Positions 15,801-26,636 of a stretch of 33,291 nt of DNA are shown in pieces. Position numbers and translations under genes: made by a program. Location: the NCBI GenBank assembly GCA_964549135.1, contig CAZJUJ010000028.1, positions 1-33,291 on the forward strand, in the 5' to 3' direction. Positions within the stretch are counted from its first letter, which is position 1. Every line of letters begins with the position of its first letter. The stretch comes from RUG563 sp964549135. GTDB lineage: Bacteria; Bacillota; Clostridia; Christensenellales; Aristaeellaceae. The notes beneath the pieces are model-generated. The model did not search any database and was not told where the DNA came from. It saw only the letters and a program-made list of their open reading frames with translations.

Positions 15801-18800
15801 AGGGCGCATTCCTCCATGGCGCGCTGCATTTGCTCCGGCGCGCGGTAGCTGCCCATGCGGCCCAGAAAAAGGCATCTGTCCCCCTGCCGGCCCAGGGCGG
15901 TATAATCCCCCGATACCGTATGGGCGATCAGGGGCGTTTCCTCCTGCGGCTCCCGGGGCAGGCGGCGGGAAAGCAGCCCGTTTTCCCCCAGCGGCTCCAC
16001 CCGAACGGAAAGATCGCGGAAATTTGGATGGGCCGCATCGGCAGCGGCATCCCCCTGGGCAATTTCAAGAAAGGAAACGGCCTCGAATTCCATTTCCTCC
16101 CCGCCCGTATTTTCAAGGGTTATAGCGGCAACGGCCGTGCCGCTCAGCGGGGAAACGCAGCAGATAAGCGCCGCCCGGAGGCCCTCCCTTTCCAATAGAT
16201 ACCGGACGCTGCCGCCCTCAAAATAGGCCTTGCCCTCTGCGGCGGGACGGAAATATTCCTTCGTTTTTTTGTTTCTCAGATAGAATTGCGCGCCGGTCTG
16301 CGCCCCGGCCTCCTCCCGGAAGCGGGTGATCATCATGCCGTTATGGGAAAGATAGCCCTGACCGCCAGCCGAAAGCACCCAGGTCGTGCCGCCGCCGCAA
16401 AGGGCCTGGGCATCCACGGGCATGCCCCTTCGGGCGGCGCGGCAGAGGCTGCCGGCCTCCAGGGGATCCTCCCGGGGCGGCAGCTTTTCCCGCCGCCGTC
16501 TGGCAGAAAGCGGGGCGCGCTCCTGCAGAAGATAGGCAAAGGCCTGCCGGGCCGGGGGCGTCATAAACGCCCTGACCAGCACGGAATCGCAAAGGGCATT
16601 GCAGGCCGCGCAGAGAATCATGCCCTGATGATGGGCCATATGGCTTTTGACCAGCCGGGGCAGATGCTCCATCCGCTGGGGCGTATAATCCGCCGCCTCA
16701 TACAGGCCGTATGCATCCCGCCAGCCCAGCTGCTCCATCAGCTGAAGATTCCGGGCCGCTGCCGCCGGAAAAAAGGGCAGCGCCAGCATGGAGGCATAGG
16801 GCGCAATCACCTGGCCCGCCGTCTCCCCGGAAATGGCCAGCCGGGGCAGGCCAAAGGCCCGGTATTGATAATTCATTTCGGGATCAAAGGCATAATAGCC
16901 GCTTTCGCTGATGCCAAAGGGACGGCGGGCGGCATGCATCAGCTGCGCCCGGACGGCGTTCATGCAGCTTTCTCCCAGCAGGGTATTCCGGGTAAGCGGG
17001 GTCAGAAGCGCGGGCATCAGGTATTCAAACATCGTGCCGCCCCAGGAAAGCAGCGCCGGGCCGCCCCCCGCCCGCACCGTGCTGCGATTCAGGCTGAACC
17101 AATGGCTGATGGGAATCTGCCGCCCAGAAACCGCAAGAAAGGAGGCCAGACGCGCCTCGCTGGCCAGTTGATCATAATGTGCCGGGGTGGGCCGCCCGCT
17201 GTTTACATCATAGCCTACATACAGAAGCCGGGCCTGCCGATCATACAGGGGCGCAAAATCCATTTTCTCCGCAAAGGCATCCAGCCGGGCGGGCAGCGAA
17301 TGCATTTCCTGCCCCATTTCGCCAAGACGCTTCCGGCAAAGCTGGGCACAGGCCATCAGGCAGCCCGCCAGATTGCCCGAATCCACGGTGGAAACAAACC
17401 GGGGCGGCAGGGGCTGGGCCGAGGAAAGGGCATACCAATTGTAAAGATGCCCGTGCCAGGTTTCCATTTTTTCCAGCGCAGACAGGGTATCCGCCATGCG
17501 GCGGGCCATCTGGGCGGTGGTAATCAGCCCCAATTCCCGGGCCGCGCCGCAGGAAAGAAGATAGAGGCCGATATTGGTGGGCGATGTGCGCAGGGCCGCC
17601 CCCTTATCCGGATCCAATTGCACATTATCCGGGGGCAGAAAATGATATTCCTCCTTCACCCAATCCTCAAAAAAGCGCCAGGTATCCCGGGCCAGGGCGC
17701 GCACCCGTTCCCGCTGCCCGGGCGAAAGGCCGCGCTCGGCGCGGAGGGGCGCATCAAGCAAGGGGAAAAGCAGCGGAGAAAGCACCCAAAGCAGCCCCAC
17801 AAACACAGCGGGCAGAAAGCCCGTGGGCAGCAGGGAAAAGATCGTGAGCGCCGTGCCGCATATCAATTGCGCCAGCACGCAGGAAACAGGCGGGCGTCCC
17901 TTTTCCTCCGCCTGGGCCGCCGTTACCCAGGATAAGAGCCCGCGCTTGCTGATAAACTGACGATACAGGGCGCGGAGAATCGCATCCCCAAGAGTAAGGG
18001 CCCGGGCAGGAAGAAGCAGCAGCCGCCCGCCCATCCCCCGAAAGGGAAAGGGCAGCCCCAGCAAAAAAAGCAGGGGCGCATTGGCCAGCGCGCCGCCCAG
18101 CAGCAGCATCAGCTGCGCCCCCGGCAGCAGCGAACGCCGCAGATTATCCCATATCTTATGCCGGGAAAGCAGGGAAAGCCGCCCATCAGAAAGAAAGGGC
18201 AGCAATTGCCAATCCCCTCTCGTCCACCGGTGCAGCCGTTTCAGCCAGCCCGACAGCCGGGAGGGATGCCCGTCATAAAAGGAGATATCCTCCGCCAGGG
18301 CGCTCACGGCGATTTCCCCTTCGATCAGATCATGGCTGAGCAGCCGCCCTGTCGGCATTCTTCCCTCAGTGGCCGCCAGAAAAGCGCCGGGCGCATAGAT
18401 GCCCTTGCCCACAAAGGAGCCCCGGCCAAAGAGATCCTGATAAATATCCTGGGCCAGTGTCTGATAGGGATCGATGCCCCCCGCGCCGCCCAGCATCCGC
18501 TGCACGCGGGTGCGCACGCTGTCCGCCATAGTTTCCATCCGGGGCTGAATGATGCCGATTCTTCCCCGCTGCAGAGGATGGAGCATGGCGCCAATCAGCC
18601 TTTTTGCCGCTTCGGGCGGCATAAAGGTATCGGCGTCCAGCGTGATCACATAGGCATATTTGCCCTGCAGAAGCGCAGGATCACAGGAGGCATAGGCCAG
18701 CGCATCCAGCTGCTTCCCATCCGTCAGAAGATGATTGAGCATTTCCAGCGCCCCGCGCTTGCGCTCCCTGCCGGTATAGCACTGCTGCCCCGCATCCCAT

Positions 18801-20251
18801 GCCCGCCTGCGGTGCAGATAGAAAAAGCTGCCGCCCGCCTGCTGATTCAGGGCGGAAACGGCCTTCTCCCCCGCCAGCAGGATTTCCTTATCCCCGGCGC
18901 TTTCCATTTCCGAATGATCGGCAAAATCGCCCAGCAGCATAAAATCCAGCCCCTTTTCCGGGCTGGCGCAGCGCAGAATGGAAAGCTGGCGGAGCAATTG
19001 CAGCGTCTGCTTGGGGGAAGCAAGCAGCGCGGGCACCACCACCAGCGTCCGCGCCTCCCGGGGGATTTTCCTGATGCGCAGCCGGGGCAGCATCCGGGGC
19101 GGAAAGCGGCGGCGCAGGCAGGCGTATGCCAGATTGCGAAGGATTTGAGAGGTGCAGAGCGGGATCAGCGGCCAGAAGCAGACCGGGGCCCCAAGCCATA
19201 TGCCAAGGGCCAGGGAAAGGGCCGCCCCGGCATACAGCGAAAGGAGAAAGCATTTTTCCCTGTTTTTCCCGGAAAGGGCGAGCCGTCTGCCCAATAAATG
19301 CCGGGCGATGAGATCGCCGCGCTCAATCAGGTAATAGCCCGACTCTCCCTCGGCGCCCTCCTTTTCCTGGGCCAGCGTCAGGGCGGCCCGGGCCACCGCC
19401 GTTTCCCGCAGATGATATTTTTTCGCCAGCGCGGAAACGCAGCGCAGATAATACCCCCGGCTCTCCGCATCCATCTGCCGGTAGGTTTCCTCCTGCCGCA
19501 GCACGGCGGCAACGGGGCTGATTCTTTCCATCAGCCCATCAAAGGGCAGCCGGGGCAGAGTATGCAGCGCGCCGATAATCCGCTCCGCGCTTCGGCCCAG
19601 GCGGCATTTTTCCTCCCTGGCGCGCCGGGCCATTTCCTCTGCCCCCATGCCGCAATCCATCAGCATTTCATCCAGCCTTTTAAGCCCCTGGGCATCCTCC
19701 CGATCGCTCAGGCAGGCAAGGATTCTTTCCCAGAGCAGCGCGTCCTCAGGCATCGCCCGCTTCTCCCCCCGGCGAAGCTGCCCGGCCCATTTCAGGGCGC
19801 GATCATGCATTTTCGCCTCCTCCTCGCAGGCCGAAAGCACGGGCAGCAGCGCCGAAAAAAGAGCGCAGCGCAGGGCGTCCGGCAGCTGATAGACCTCCGC
19901 CTGGCGCAGCTCCTCCGCTTCCGTTTCCTCCCGAAGCACCCGAAGCATGAGGGACAGGGCAAGCTCCCCCTGGCCTTTTTTTACAATCTCCTCCGCAAGC
20001 AAAAAAATCCGGCATTTTCCGCCCAGCGCAGGCAGGGGCGGCACGGCCCGGAGCCTTTGGAGCAGCGCTTCTGCTTCCTCCGTCAGAAACCCCGCGTGAT
20101 CCTCCAGCCATGCCCCGGCGGGGGATACCTCATCCCGCGGAATGCGGCGCACCGCCCTTTCCGCCCGGCGGATTCTGCGCAGGATGCCCCGGGGGGCGCG
20201 CAGACGGGCCATGCCCGAAACAGAAACATCAGCGACGGAAGGATGAGCCAT
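12830..20251 (-). CDS. Cyclic beta-1,2-glucan synthase (NdvB/Cgs type; GT84 + transglycosylase region + GH94)
   Basis: A giant membrane protein of 2473 residues, shorter than Brucella Cgs (about 2870). Hydrophobic spans appear at about 332-375 and again at about 720-840. Between them is the GT84 glycosyltransferase with TLDADT (DxD, about 537), SHDLIEGE and RLHRWTRGDWQ (the QxxRW-like motif, about 676). Residues about 855-1260 begin WRFFEDWVKEEYHFLPPDN and include HGHLYNWY; in Cgs proteins this region is the cyclising transglycosylase (GH189). The rest is GH94-like, with GAFGFRDQLQDQ, HQYREGDVQHWWH and GGGDWNDGMN (about 2162) holding the phosphorylase catalytic Asp. It should build beta-1,2-glucan from UDP-glucose at the membrane, trim it and cyclise it. 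The ATG at 20251 has GGAGG 7 nt upstream; an in-frame ATG at 20272 lacks one. It is divergent from the glycogen operon. Confidence 0.92.
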   Translation of the reverse strand: MAHPSVADVSVSGMARLRAPRGILRRIRRAERAVRRIPRDEVSPAGAWLEDHAGFLTEEAEALLQRLRAVPPLPALGGKCRIFLLAEEIVKKGQGELALSLMLRVLREETEAEELRQAEVYQLPDALRCALFSALLPVLSACEEEAKMHDRALKWAGQLRRGEKRAMPEDALLWERILACLSDREDAQGLKRLDEMLMDCGMGAEEMARRAREEKCRLGRSAERIIGALHTLPRLPFDGLMERISPVAAVLRQEETYRQMDAESRGYYLRCVSALAKKYHLRETAVARAALTLAQEKEGAEGESGYYLIERGDLIARHLLGRRLALSGKNREKCFLLSLYAGAALSLALGIWLGAPVCFWPLIPLCTSQILRNLAYACLRRRFPPRMLPRLRIRKIPREARTLVVVPALLASPKQTLQLLRQLSILRCASPEKGLDFMLLGDFADHSEMESAGDKEILLAGEKAVSALNQQAGGSFFYLHRRRAWDAGQQCYTGRERKRGALEMLNHLLTDGKQLDALAYASCDPALLQGKYAYVITLDADTFMPPEAAKRLIGAMLHPLQRGRIGIIQPRMETMADSVRTRVQRMLGGAGGIDPYQTLAQDIYQDLFGRGSFVGKGIYAPGAFLAATEGRMPTGRLLSHDLIEGEIAVSALAEDISFYDGHPSRLSGWLKRLHRWTRGDWQLLPFLSDGRLSLLSRHKIWDNLRRSLLPGAQLMLLLGGALANAPLLFLLGLPFPFRGMGGRLLLLPARALTLGDAILRALYRQFISKRGLLSWVTAAQAEEKGRPPVSCVLAQLICGTALTIFSLLPTGFLPAVFVGLLWVLSPLLFPLLDAPLRAERGLSPGQRERVRALARDTWRFFEDWVKEEYHFLPPDNVQLDPDKGAALRTSPTNIGLYLLSCGAARELGLITTAQMARRMADTLSALEKMETWHGHLYNWYALSSAQPLPPRFVSTVDSGNLAGCLMACAQLCRKRLGEMGQEMHSLPARLDAFAEKMDFAPLYDRQARLLYVGYDVNSGRPTPAHYDQLASEARLASFLAVSGRQIPISHWFSLNRSTVRAGGGPALLSWGGTMFEYLMPALLTPLTRNTLLGESCMNAVRAQLMHAARRPFGISESGYYAFDPEMNYQYRAFGLPRLAISGETAGQVIAPYASMLALPFFPAAAARNLQLMEQLGWRDAYGLYEAADYTPQRMEHLPRLVKSHMAHHQGMILCAACNALCDSVLVRAFMTPPARQAFAYLLQERAPLSARRRREKLPPREDPLEAGSLCRAARRGMPVDAQALCGGGTTWVLSAGGQGYLSHNGMMITRFREEAGAQTGAQFYLRNKKTKEYFRPAAEGKAYFEGGSVRYLLEREGLRAALICCVSPLSGTAVAAITLENTGGEEMEFEAVSFLEIAQGDAAADAAHPNFRDLSVRVEPLGENGLLSRRLPREPQEETPLIAHTVSGDYTALGRQGDRCLFLGRMGSYRAPEQMQRAMEECALRTGDTAAPCLSLRAGLRIPAGKRAQVFFLTAVGGEKTLRTRLEEGEKPQSAFSLAAARAKMTMHALGMDGRMLALYQQMLGALLFSGQPHQAAGRIASRDALWRFSVSGTLPVLLVRIHSPGDKTLLRHALRAHAWMRMQGVWIDLIFLCPAGGEYQQPEREQLEQLIAAGPARELKGVSGGVHLAKEDGSVGEELAALARLTLDTGIPLRQQLSALAGAKTEEALPLALPVPIAPPPLAEDNSFGGFTQEGEYYIYAPSPAPWHQLLCGEQFGTLVSENGMLHSYAGNSRLGRITRLCPDVHRAPASEEIYLRTEEGVFPLARCSAVYGMGEAGYQNLAGSVYASLSVLSHPSEPFGLRALSLRSEKSQSLRLFYLVRFALGERSEHTVCREKGEMLFARHGDVQGAAWAAMQGGSPRALSPGGCFGLNGADFPPGLFHHHDEGGSVGLFRRDIALKAHEPCFVLLALGFHPGEEQAENAWRAIQAEGAGALMRRIRAYWRERLGGLMLFHGESRLERMMNLWLPYQVRASRLMARMGPYQAGGAFGFRDQLQDQLALMHTEPGLVRRHILLCAAHQYREGDVQHWWHPERRGVRTRISDDKLFLPYLTALYIQVTGDADILSCPAPYLLSPPLAEGERERYEEPEESDFQESLLAHCLRAIDSVGLGGHDLPLMGGGDWNDGMNRVGGRNGESVWLGFFLALVLREFAPLCPPEMKNRLDALRRRVLAGCEQAWTGKWYLRAYADSGEPLGGPDTDPPRIDLISQCFAVLAGAPREHARAALSQAAALLYDRENAMVRLLSPPFRPEENAGYIGGYLPGIRENGGQYSHAVPWLIAALCRFGENRLAWEIARAMLPAGHGDTRKKALRYRVEPYVLAGDIYAGENPGRGGWSWYTGSAAWLYYVLLTLLLGFEKRGDRARLVPCPEPGMEEYTLIYHFGDAAYHFTAARDIPFPTLDGEKLRDGWVTLRADGRTHEARFPLRESRES

Positions 20252-20312
20252 ACATAAGCCTCCGTTATCCATGAATTTCTGTTAGTGTGCGCAGGAAACC
20301 AAAATAAAAAAC

Positions 20313-20341
20313 TGGAAAAAATGCCAATACCGTGTTATAAT
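20313..20341 (+). promoter_or_regulatory. Promoter of the glycogen operon
   Basis: A consensus TATAAT (20336-20341) preceded by TGT, giving an extended -10. The -35 region (around TGGAAA, 20313-20318) is weak. It is 43 nt upstream of glgB. I saw no convincing promoter for the divergent glucan synthase in the 132-nt gap. Confidence 0.65.
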
Positions 20342-20383
20342 GAATATAAGGAATACAAATTCAACCAGAAAGGGAGAATTTGC

Positions 20384-22345
20384 ATGTGGTATAATCCGCC
20401 GGACGCACAGCGCCGGGAGCAGTTTCATTCAGGCCTTTCGCACGATTCCTATCGTTTTTTCGGCGCGCACCCCGTTTATGAGGGCAATACCCTTTTCTGG
20501 CATTTTACCGTCTGGGCCCCCAACGCCCGGCGCGTCTGCCTGACGGGGGAATTCTGCGCCTGGGCCCGGGATGCCTGGCCCATGAAAAAGCAATACGACG
20601 GCACCTGGGAATTGCGCCTGCCCGACGCCCTCTTTACCCCGGCGGGCAATCCGGCCCGCTATCAGTATCCGGATGCGGAAAAGAAGCTCCGGGCCTATAA
20701 ATACGCCATCGAGGGCGCGGACGGGCAATGGCATCTGCGGGCCGATCCCTATGCCTTTGCCAGCGAAATGCGCCCCCATAACGCCAGCCTTCTTCCTGCG
20801 GTTGCAGAATATGCCTGGCAGGATCAGAAATGGATGGAAATGCGCCCCCGCTGGAATGCCTACAAAAGCCCGGTCAATATTTATGAGATGCACCTTGGCA
20901 CCTGGCGGCAGAAGGAGGGGAAGCAGTATCTCAGCTATCTGGAAATCGCCGATGTGCTGATTCCCTACATCCGGAAAATGGGCTATACCCATGTGGAATT
21001 TCTGCCGGTGATGGAGCATCCCTTTGACGGCTCCTGGGGCTATCAGGTGACGGGCTATTACGCCCCCACCGCCCGCTATGGAAGCCCGGAAATGCTGAAG
21101 GGCCTGATTGATCGATTGCATCAGGCGGGAATCGGGGTCATTCTGGATTGGGTGCCCGCCCATTTTCCCCGGGATGAAATCGGCCTGAGGCGCTTTGACG
21201 GCTCCCCCTGCTATGAGCATGCCGATCCCCGCCGGGGCGAAATGCCCCAATGGAATACCATGCTCTTTGATTATGCCCGGGGCGAGGTATGCAGCTTCCT
21301 TCTTTCCAACGCCGTCTACTGGCTGAAGGAATTTCATGCGGACGGGCTGCGCTGCGACGCGGTGAGCTGCATGCTCTATCACGATTTCTGCAAGGAGGAG
21401 GGGCAATGGCTGCCCAACCGGGATGGGGGCAATCTCAATTATGAGGCGGTTGCCTTTATCCGGCGGCTCAATGAAACGGTCTACCGGGAATGCCCCGGGG
21501 TGATGATGATTGCTGAGGAGGCCTCCGCCTATCCCGGCGTTACCCGGCCCACCGATCAGGGCGGCCTGGGCTTCGGCTTCAAATGGAATATGGGCTGGAT
21601 GAATGATATGCTGGCCTATATCAAGCTGGATCCCGTCTACCGCAAATATCATCACGATAAGCTGACCTTCTCTCTCTGCTATGCCTTTAACGAAAATTTT
21701 ATTCTGCCCTTTTCCCATGATGAGGTCGTGCATGGCAAGCATTCCATGCTGGATAAGCAGCCCGGGGATATCTGGCAGAAATTTGCGGGGCTGCGGGCGC
21801 TGTATGGCTATACCATGGCCCATCCGGGGAAAAAGCTGCTCTTTATGGGGGGCGAAATCGGGCATTTCATCGAATGGAAGGATGATGATCAGCTGGATTG
21901 GTTCCTGCTGCTGTATGAAAAGCATCCCGAAATGCAGAAATGCGTGCGCACCCTGAACAGGCTCTATCGCTCCCTGCCCGCCCTGCACCGGGTGGATGAT
22001 AGCTGGGATGGCTTTACCTGGCTCTCCGTGCAGGACAGTGAGCGCAGCGTGGTCGCCTTCCTGCGCTCCGCCGGGCGATGCGCCCCCATTGCGGTGCTGA
22101 CCAATTTTACCCCCCAGCCCTACGGCCAATACCGCATCGGCCTGCCCTATGACTGCGAGCTGACGGAGATTTTCAATTCCGATCGGGCGGAATTTGCCGG
22201 CAGCAATCAATACAACGCCTTCCCCATCCGGGCGGAGAAAATTCCCCACGAAAATCTGCCCTATTCCTGCCTGGTATGCGCCCCGCCCCTGGCCACGGTC
22301 TATTTCAAGGTCAAAAAGATGAAAAATATGGGAAAAATAATGTAA
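20384..22345 (+). CDS. glgB: 1,4-alpha-glucan branching enzyme
   Basis: 653 residues, GH13. The N-terminal CBM48-like beta domain (about 15-130) includes FFGAHPVYEGNTLFWHFTVW. The catalytic barrel carries NIYEMHLGTW, GYTHVEFLPVMEHPFDGSWG, VILDWVPAHF, DGLRCDAVS with the nucleophile Asp (about 324), MIAEEASAYP with the acid Glu (about 376) and FSHDEVVHGKHSML (about 445). It transfers alpha-1,4 oligosaccharides to make alpha-1,6 branches in glycogen. The ATG at 20384 follows AAAGGGAG; longer in-frame starts lack a ribosome binding site and would add non-family residues. It is the first gene of glgB-glgC-glgD-glgA. Confidence 0.96.
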   Translation: MWYNPPDAQRREQFHSGLSHDSYRFFGAHPVYEGNTLFWHFTVWAPNARRVCLTGEFCAWARDAWPMKKQYDGTWELRLPDALFTPAGNPARYQYPDAEKKLRAYKYAIEGADGQWHLRADPYAFASEMRPHNASLLPAVAEYAWQDQKWMEMRPRWNAYKSPVNIYEMHLGTWRQKEGKQYLSYLEIADVLIPYIRKMGYTHVEFLPVMEHPFDGSWGYQVTGYYAPTARYGSPEMLKGLIDRLHQAGIGVILDWVPAHFPRDEIGLRRFDGSPCYEHADPRRGEMPQWNTMLFDYARGEVCSFLLSNAVYWLKEFHADGLRCDAVSCMLYHDFCKEEGQWLPNRDGGNLNYEAVAFIRRLNETVYRECPGVMMIAEEASAYPGVTRPTDQGGLGFGFKWNMGWMNDMLAYIKLDPVYRKYHHDKLTFSLCYAFNENFILPFSHDEVVHGKHSMLDKQPGDIWQKFAGLRALYGYTMAHPGKKLLFMGGEIGHFIEWKDDDQLDWFLLLYEKHPEMQKCVRTLNRLYRSLPALHRVDDSWDGFTWLSVQDSERSVVAFLRSAGRCAPIAVLTNFTPQPYGQYRIGLPYDCELTEIFNSDRAEFAGSNQYNAFPIRAEKIPHENLPYSCLVCAPPLATVYFKVKKMKNMGKIM

Positions 22346-22421
22346 ATTGTGGGAAATATTCATCCAATTAAAGGATTTTCACAATTTGCAGCGAATAGAT
22401 ATATCGTCCATACTGAAAAGG

Positions 22422-22444
22422 GCCCTTTCTCGCGAAGAAGGGGC
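22422..22444 (+). other. Leader hairpin upstream of glgC
   Basis: A 9-bp stem (arms 22422-22430 and 22436-22444, one G-T pair) with a 5-nt loop in the 137-nt gap between glgB and glgC. No T-run follows. A weak promoter-like pair, TTGCAG (22386-22391) and CATACT (22409-22414) 17 nt apart, lies just before it, so glgCDA may have an internal start or an RNA-processing point here. Confidence 0.35.
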
Positions 22445-22482
22445 GGAAATATGCAATCAAATTGAAGGAGGGTTCTTTCACC

Positions 22483-23658
22483 ATGCTTCGCAAAAAGCGC
22501 TGTGTAGCCATGCTCCTGGCCGGAGGGCAGGGCAGCCGTCTGGGGATTCTGACGCGGCATATGGCCAAGCCCGCCGTTCCCTACGGCGGCAAATACCGGA
22601 TCATCGATTTTCCTCTGTCCAATTGCTCCAATTCGGGCATTGATGTGGTGGGCGTACTCACCCAGTATCAGCCCCTGGAATTAAACGCCTATATCGCCAG
22701 CGGCGCGCCCTGGGATCTGGATCTGGTGTCCGGCGGCGTATTCGTGCTGCCCCCCTATCAGACGGGCAAAACCGGCGAATGGTATAAAGGCACTGCCAAC
22801 GCCATCTATCAGAATCTTTCCTTCATTGCCCAATATGATCCCGATTATGTGCTGATTCTTTCCGGCGATCATATCTACAAAATGGATTATGCCGCCATGA
22901 TCGCCCATCATGAGGCCCACCATGCGGATGTGACCATCGCCGTGCGCCAGGTGCCCTGGGAGGAGGCCAGCCGCTTTGGCATCATGAATACCGATGCGGA
23001 TTTCAATATCACCGAATTTGAGGAAAAGCCCGCGAATCCCAAATCCAATAATGCCTCCATGGGCGTCTATGTCTTCAACTGGAATAAGCTGCGGGATTAT
23101 CTGCTTTCCGATGAGCGCGATCCCGTTTCCGCCAATGATTTCGGCAAAAATATCATCCCCGCCATGCTGCAGAAGGGCGAAAAGATGGTGGCCTATTCCT
23201 TCAATGATTATTGGAAGGATGTGGGCACCATCGAAAGCCTGTGGGAGGCCAATATGGATCTGTTGGCGGACGAGCCGGAAATTGATCTGCATGACAAGAA
23301 ATTCCACATCTATGCCCGCAACCCCGGCCTTCCCCCCCAGTATGTGGCCGAAAATGCCCGGGTGGATAACTGCCTTGTAACCGAGGGCTGCGAAATCATG
23401 GGCGATGCGGAGCATTCCATTCTCTCCTCCGGCGTGATTGTGGAGGCCGGGGCCCGCGTAATTGACAGCGTGATCATGCCCGGCGCCCGCATCTGCGCCG
23501 GCGCGGTGGTGCGCCGCGCCATCGTATCCGAAAACGCCGTGATCGGTGAAAACGCCGCCGTGGGCGAGGAAACCGGGCTCATCGCCGTGGTCGGTCAGGG
23601 CGCGCTGGTGCCCGCCGGGGCGTGCATCCGGGCCGGCGAACAATTCGGGGAAGGCTGA
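22483..23658 (+). CDS. glgC: Glucose-1-phosphate adenylyltransferase, catalytic subunit
   Basis: 391 residues. It has the nucleotide-binding loop LLAGGQGSRLGILTRHMAKP, then YGGKYRIIDFPLSNC, ILSGDHIYKMDY with the metal-binding Asp, and EEKP followed by YVFNW and YWKDVGTIESLWEAN. The C-terminus is a left-handed beta-helix of hexapeptide-like repeats (from about 300). It makes ADP-glucose from ATP and glucose-1-phosphate, the first committed step of glycogen synthesis. The ATG at 22483 lies 10 nt after GGAGGG, better than the in-frame TTG at 22462. It precedes glgD by 14 nt, and the two products likely form a GlgC/GlgD hetero-oligomer. Confidence 0.97.
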   Translation: MLRKKRCVAMLLAGGQGSRLGILTRHMAKPAVPYGGKYRIIDFPLSNCSNSGIDVVGVLTQYQPLELNAYIASGAPWDLDLVSGGVFVLPPYQTGKTGEWYKGTANAIYQNLSFIAQYDPDYVLILSGDHIYKMDYAAMIAHHEAHHADVTIAVRQVPWEEASRFGIMNTDADFNITEFEEKPANPKSNNASMGVYVFNWNKLRDYLLSDERDPVSANDFGKNIIPAMLQKGEKMVAYSFNDYWKDVGTIESLWEANMDLLADEPEIDLHDKKFHIYARNPGLPPQYVAENARVDNCLVTEGCEIMGDAEHSILSSGVIVEAGARVIDSVIMPGARICAGAVVRRAIVSENAVIGENAAVGEETGLIAVVGQGALVPAGACIRAGEQFGEG

Positions 23659-23672
23659 AGGGGGATACGAGC

Positions 23673-24794
23673 ATGAAAAATATCATGGGCATTATTTATA
23701 CCGGGGAAAGAGACGCGCAACTGAGAGAATTGACCGCCACCCGCGCCGTGGCCGCCGTGCCGCTGGGCGGGCGCTACCGGCTGATTGATTTTCCGCTTTC
23801 CTCCATGGTGGCCAGCGGCGTGCGCAATGTAGGGGTGATCGCCCAAAGAAATTATAACAGCCTGATGGATCATCTGGGCTCGGGCAAGGAATGGGATCTG
23901 CATGGCAAGCGCAGCGGGCTGGTGCTGCTGCCCCCCTTCCTGACCAAGGATAACGTGGGCGTTTATTCTGGCTTTCTGGATGCGCTGCGCTCCAATCTGC
24001 ATTATCTGCGCCGCAGCAAGGAGCGGTATGTGGTCGTTACCGATACTCATATGCTCTTCAGCGCCCATTTTGATGAAATGACCGCCGCCCATGAGGCCTC
24101 GGGGGCGGATATTACCCTGCTCTATACCAAGGATCCCTCCGTCCGCCGCAATGGCGCGGGCAGGTATCTGCATGTGGAGGAGGATGGCCGGGTCAGCGGA
24201 ATCGAGGTGGATCCCTCCATTCCCCGGATGCCCTATACCTATATGGAATCCTTCTGCATCCGCCGGGAGCTGCTCATTACGCTGGTGGATCAGGCGGTAT
24301 CCCGGGGGCAGTATCATCTCACCCGCGATCTTTTGATGAACGGCATTTATGACGGCTCCCTGAATGTCCACGGCTTTGAATACAAGGGCTTTGTATGGCA
24401 TCTGGATTCCGTGCAGGCGTATTTCAATTGCTCCATGGATCTGCTTCGCCATGAGGTGCGGGCCAGCCTGTTTGAGCCCGACCGGCCGGTGCTGACCAAG
24501 CTGCGGGACGAAATGCCCACCCGGTATATGAGCGGCTCCTCGGTGAGAAATTCCCTGATCGCCGATGGCTGCGTCATTGAGGGCACGGTGGAAAACAGCA
24601 TTCTTTCCCGGGGCGTGCGTGTGGAGCGCGGGGCCGTCGTCCGGGACAGCATCATCATGCAGGATGGCCTGATCAAATCCGGCGCGCAGCTGCAGAACTG
24701 CATCCTGGATAAGCAGGTCACCATCCGGGAGGGTACCCGGATGCTGGGCCCCCGCAGCTATCCCATCGTGATTGCCAAGAACCTGACGGTGTAA
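23673..24794 (+). CDS. glgD: GlgD, glucose-1-phosphate adenylyltransferase-like regulatory subunit
   Basis: 373 residues, homologous to GlgC but with a divergent active site. The GGQGSRL loop is replaced by IIYTGERDAQLRELT at the N-terminus, as in other Firmicute GlgD proteins, while GGRYRLIDFPLSSM is kept. A beta-helix C-terminus is visible (SVRNSLIADGCVIEGTVENS and following). In Firmicutes GlgD partners GlgC and raises or alters its activity. The start ATG follows GGGGATACGAGC, a modest ribosome binding site. It is tightly linked to glgC and 81 nt before glgA; nothing notable was seen in that gap. Confidence 0.95.
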   Translation: MKNIMGIIYTGERDAQLRELTATRAVAAVPLGGRYRLIDFPLSSMVASGVRNVGVIAQRNYNSLMDHLGSGKEWDLHGKRSGLVLLPPFLTKDNVGVYSGFLDALRSNLHYLRRSKERYVVVTDTHMLFSAHFDEMTAAHEASGADITLLYTKDPSVRRNGAGRYLHVEEDGRVSGIEVDPSIPRMPYTYMESFCIRRELLITLVDQAVSRGQYHLTRDLLMNGIYDGSLNVHGFEYKGFVWHLDSVQAYFNCSMDLLRHEVRASLFEPDRPVLTKLRDEMPTRYMSGSSVRNSLIADGCVIEGTVENSILSRGVRVERGAVVRDSIIMQDGLIKSGAQLQNCILDKQVTIREGTRMLGPRSYPIVIAKNLTV

Positions 24795-24875
24795 GGGCAT
24801 TTCCCTTCACGCCGTAAGAATATATTTTTCGGGGGTGTGCCGGGGGCGCATTTCCCGTTTGGAGGTGCATTTCTC

Positions 24876-26543
<1,668 letters not shown>

Positions 26544-26571
26544 GCCCGCGGCCTGAACAAACGATCAGCAA

Positions 26572-26613
26572 AACGGCCCTTTGCCGCAGAAAAGCAGCAG
26601 AGGGCCGTTTTTT
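26572..26613. terminator. Terminator after glgA (probably bidirectional)
   Basis: A 9-bp stem (AACGGCCCT at 26572-26580, AGGGCCGTT at 26601-26609) is followed by TTTTTT on the plus strand. On the minus strand the stem ends in TTTTGC, so it may also serve the convergent ABM/cca transcript. Confidence 0.85.
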
Positions 26614-26636
26614 CATAGGGGAATGCGGGGAAAGGC

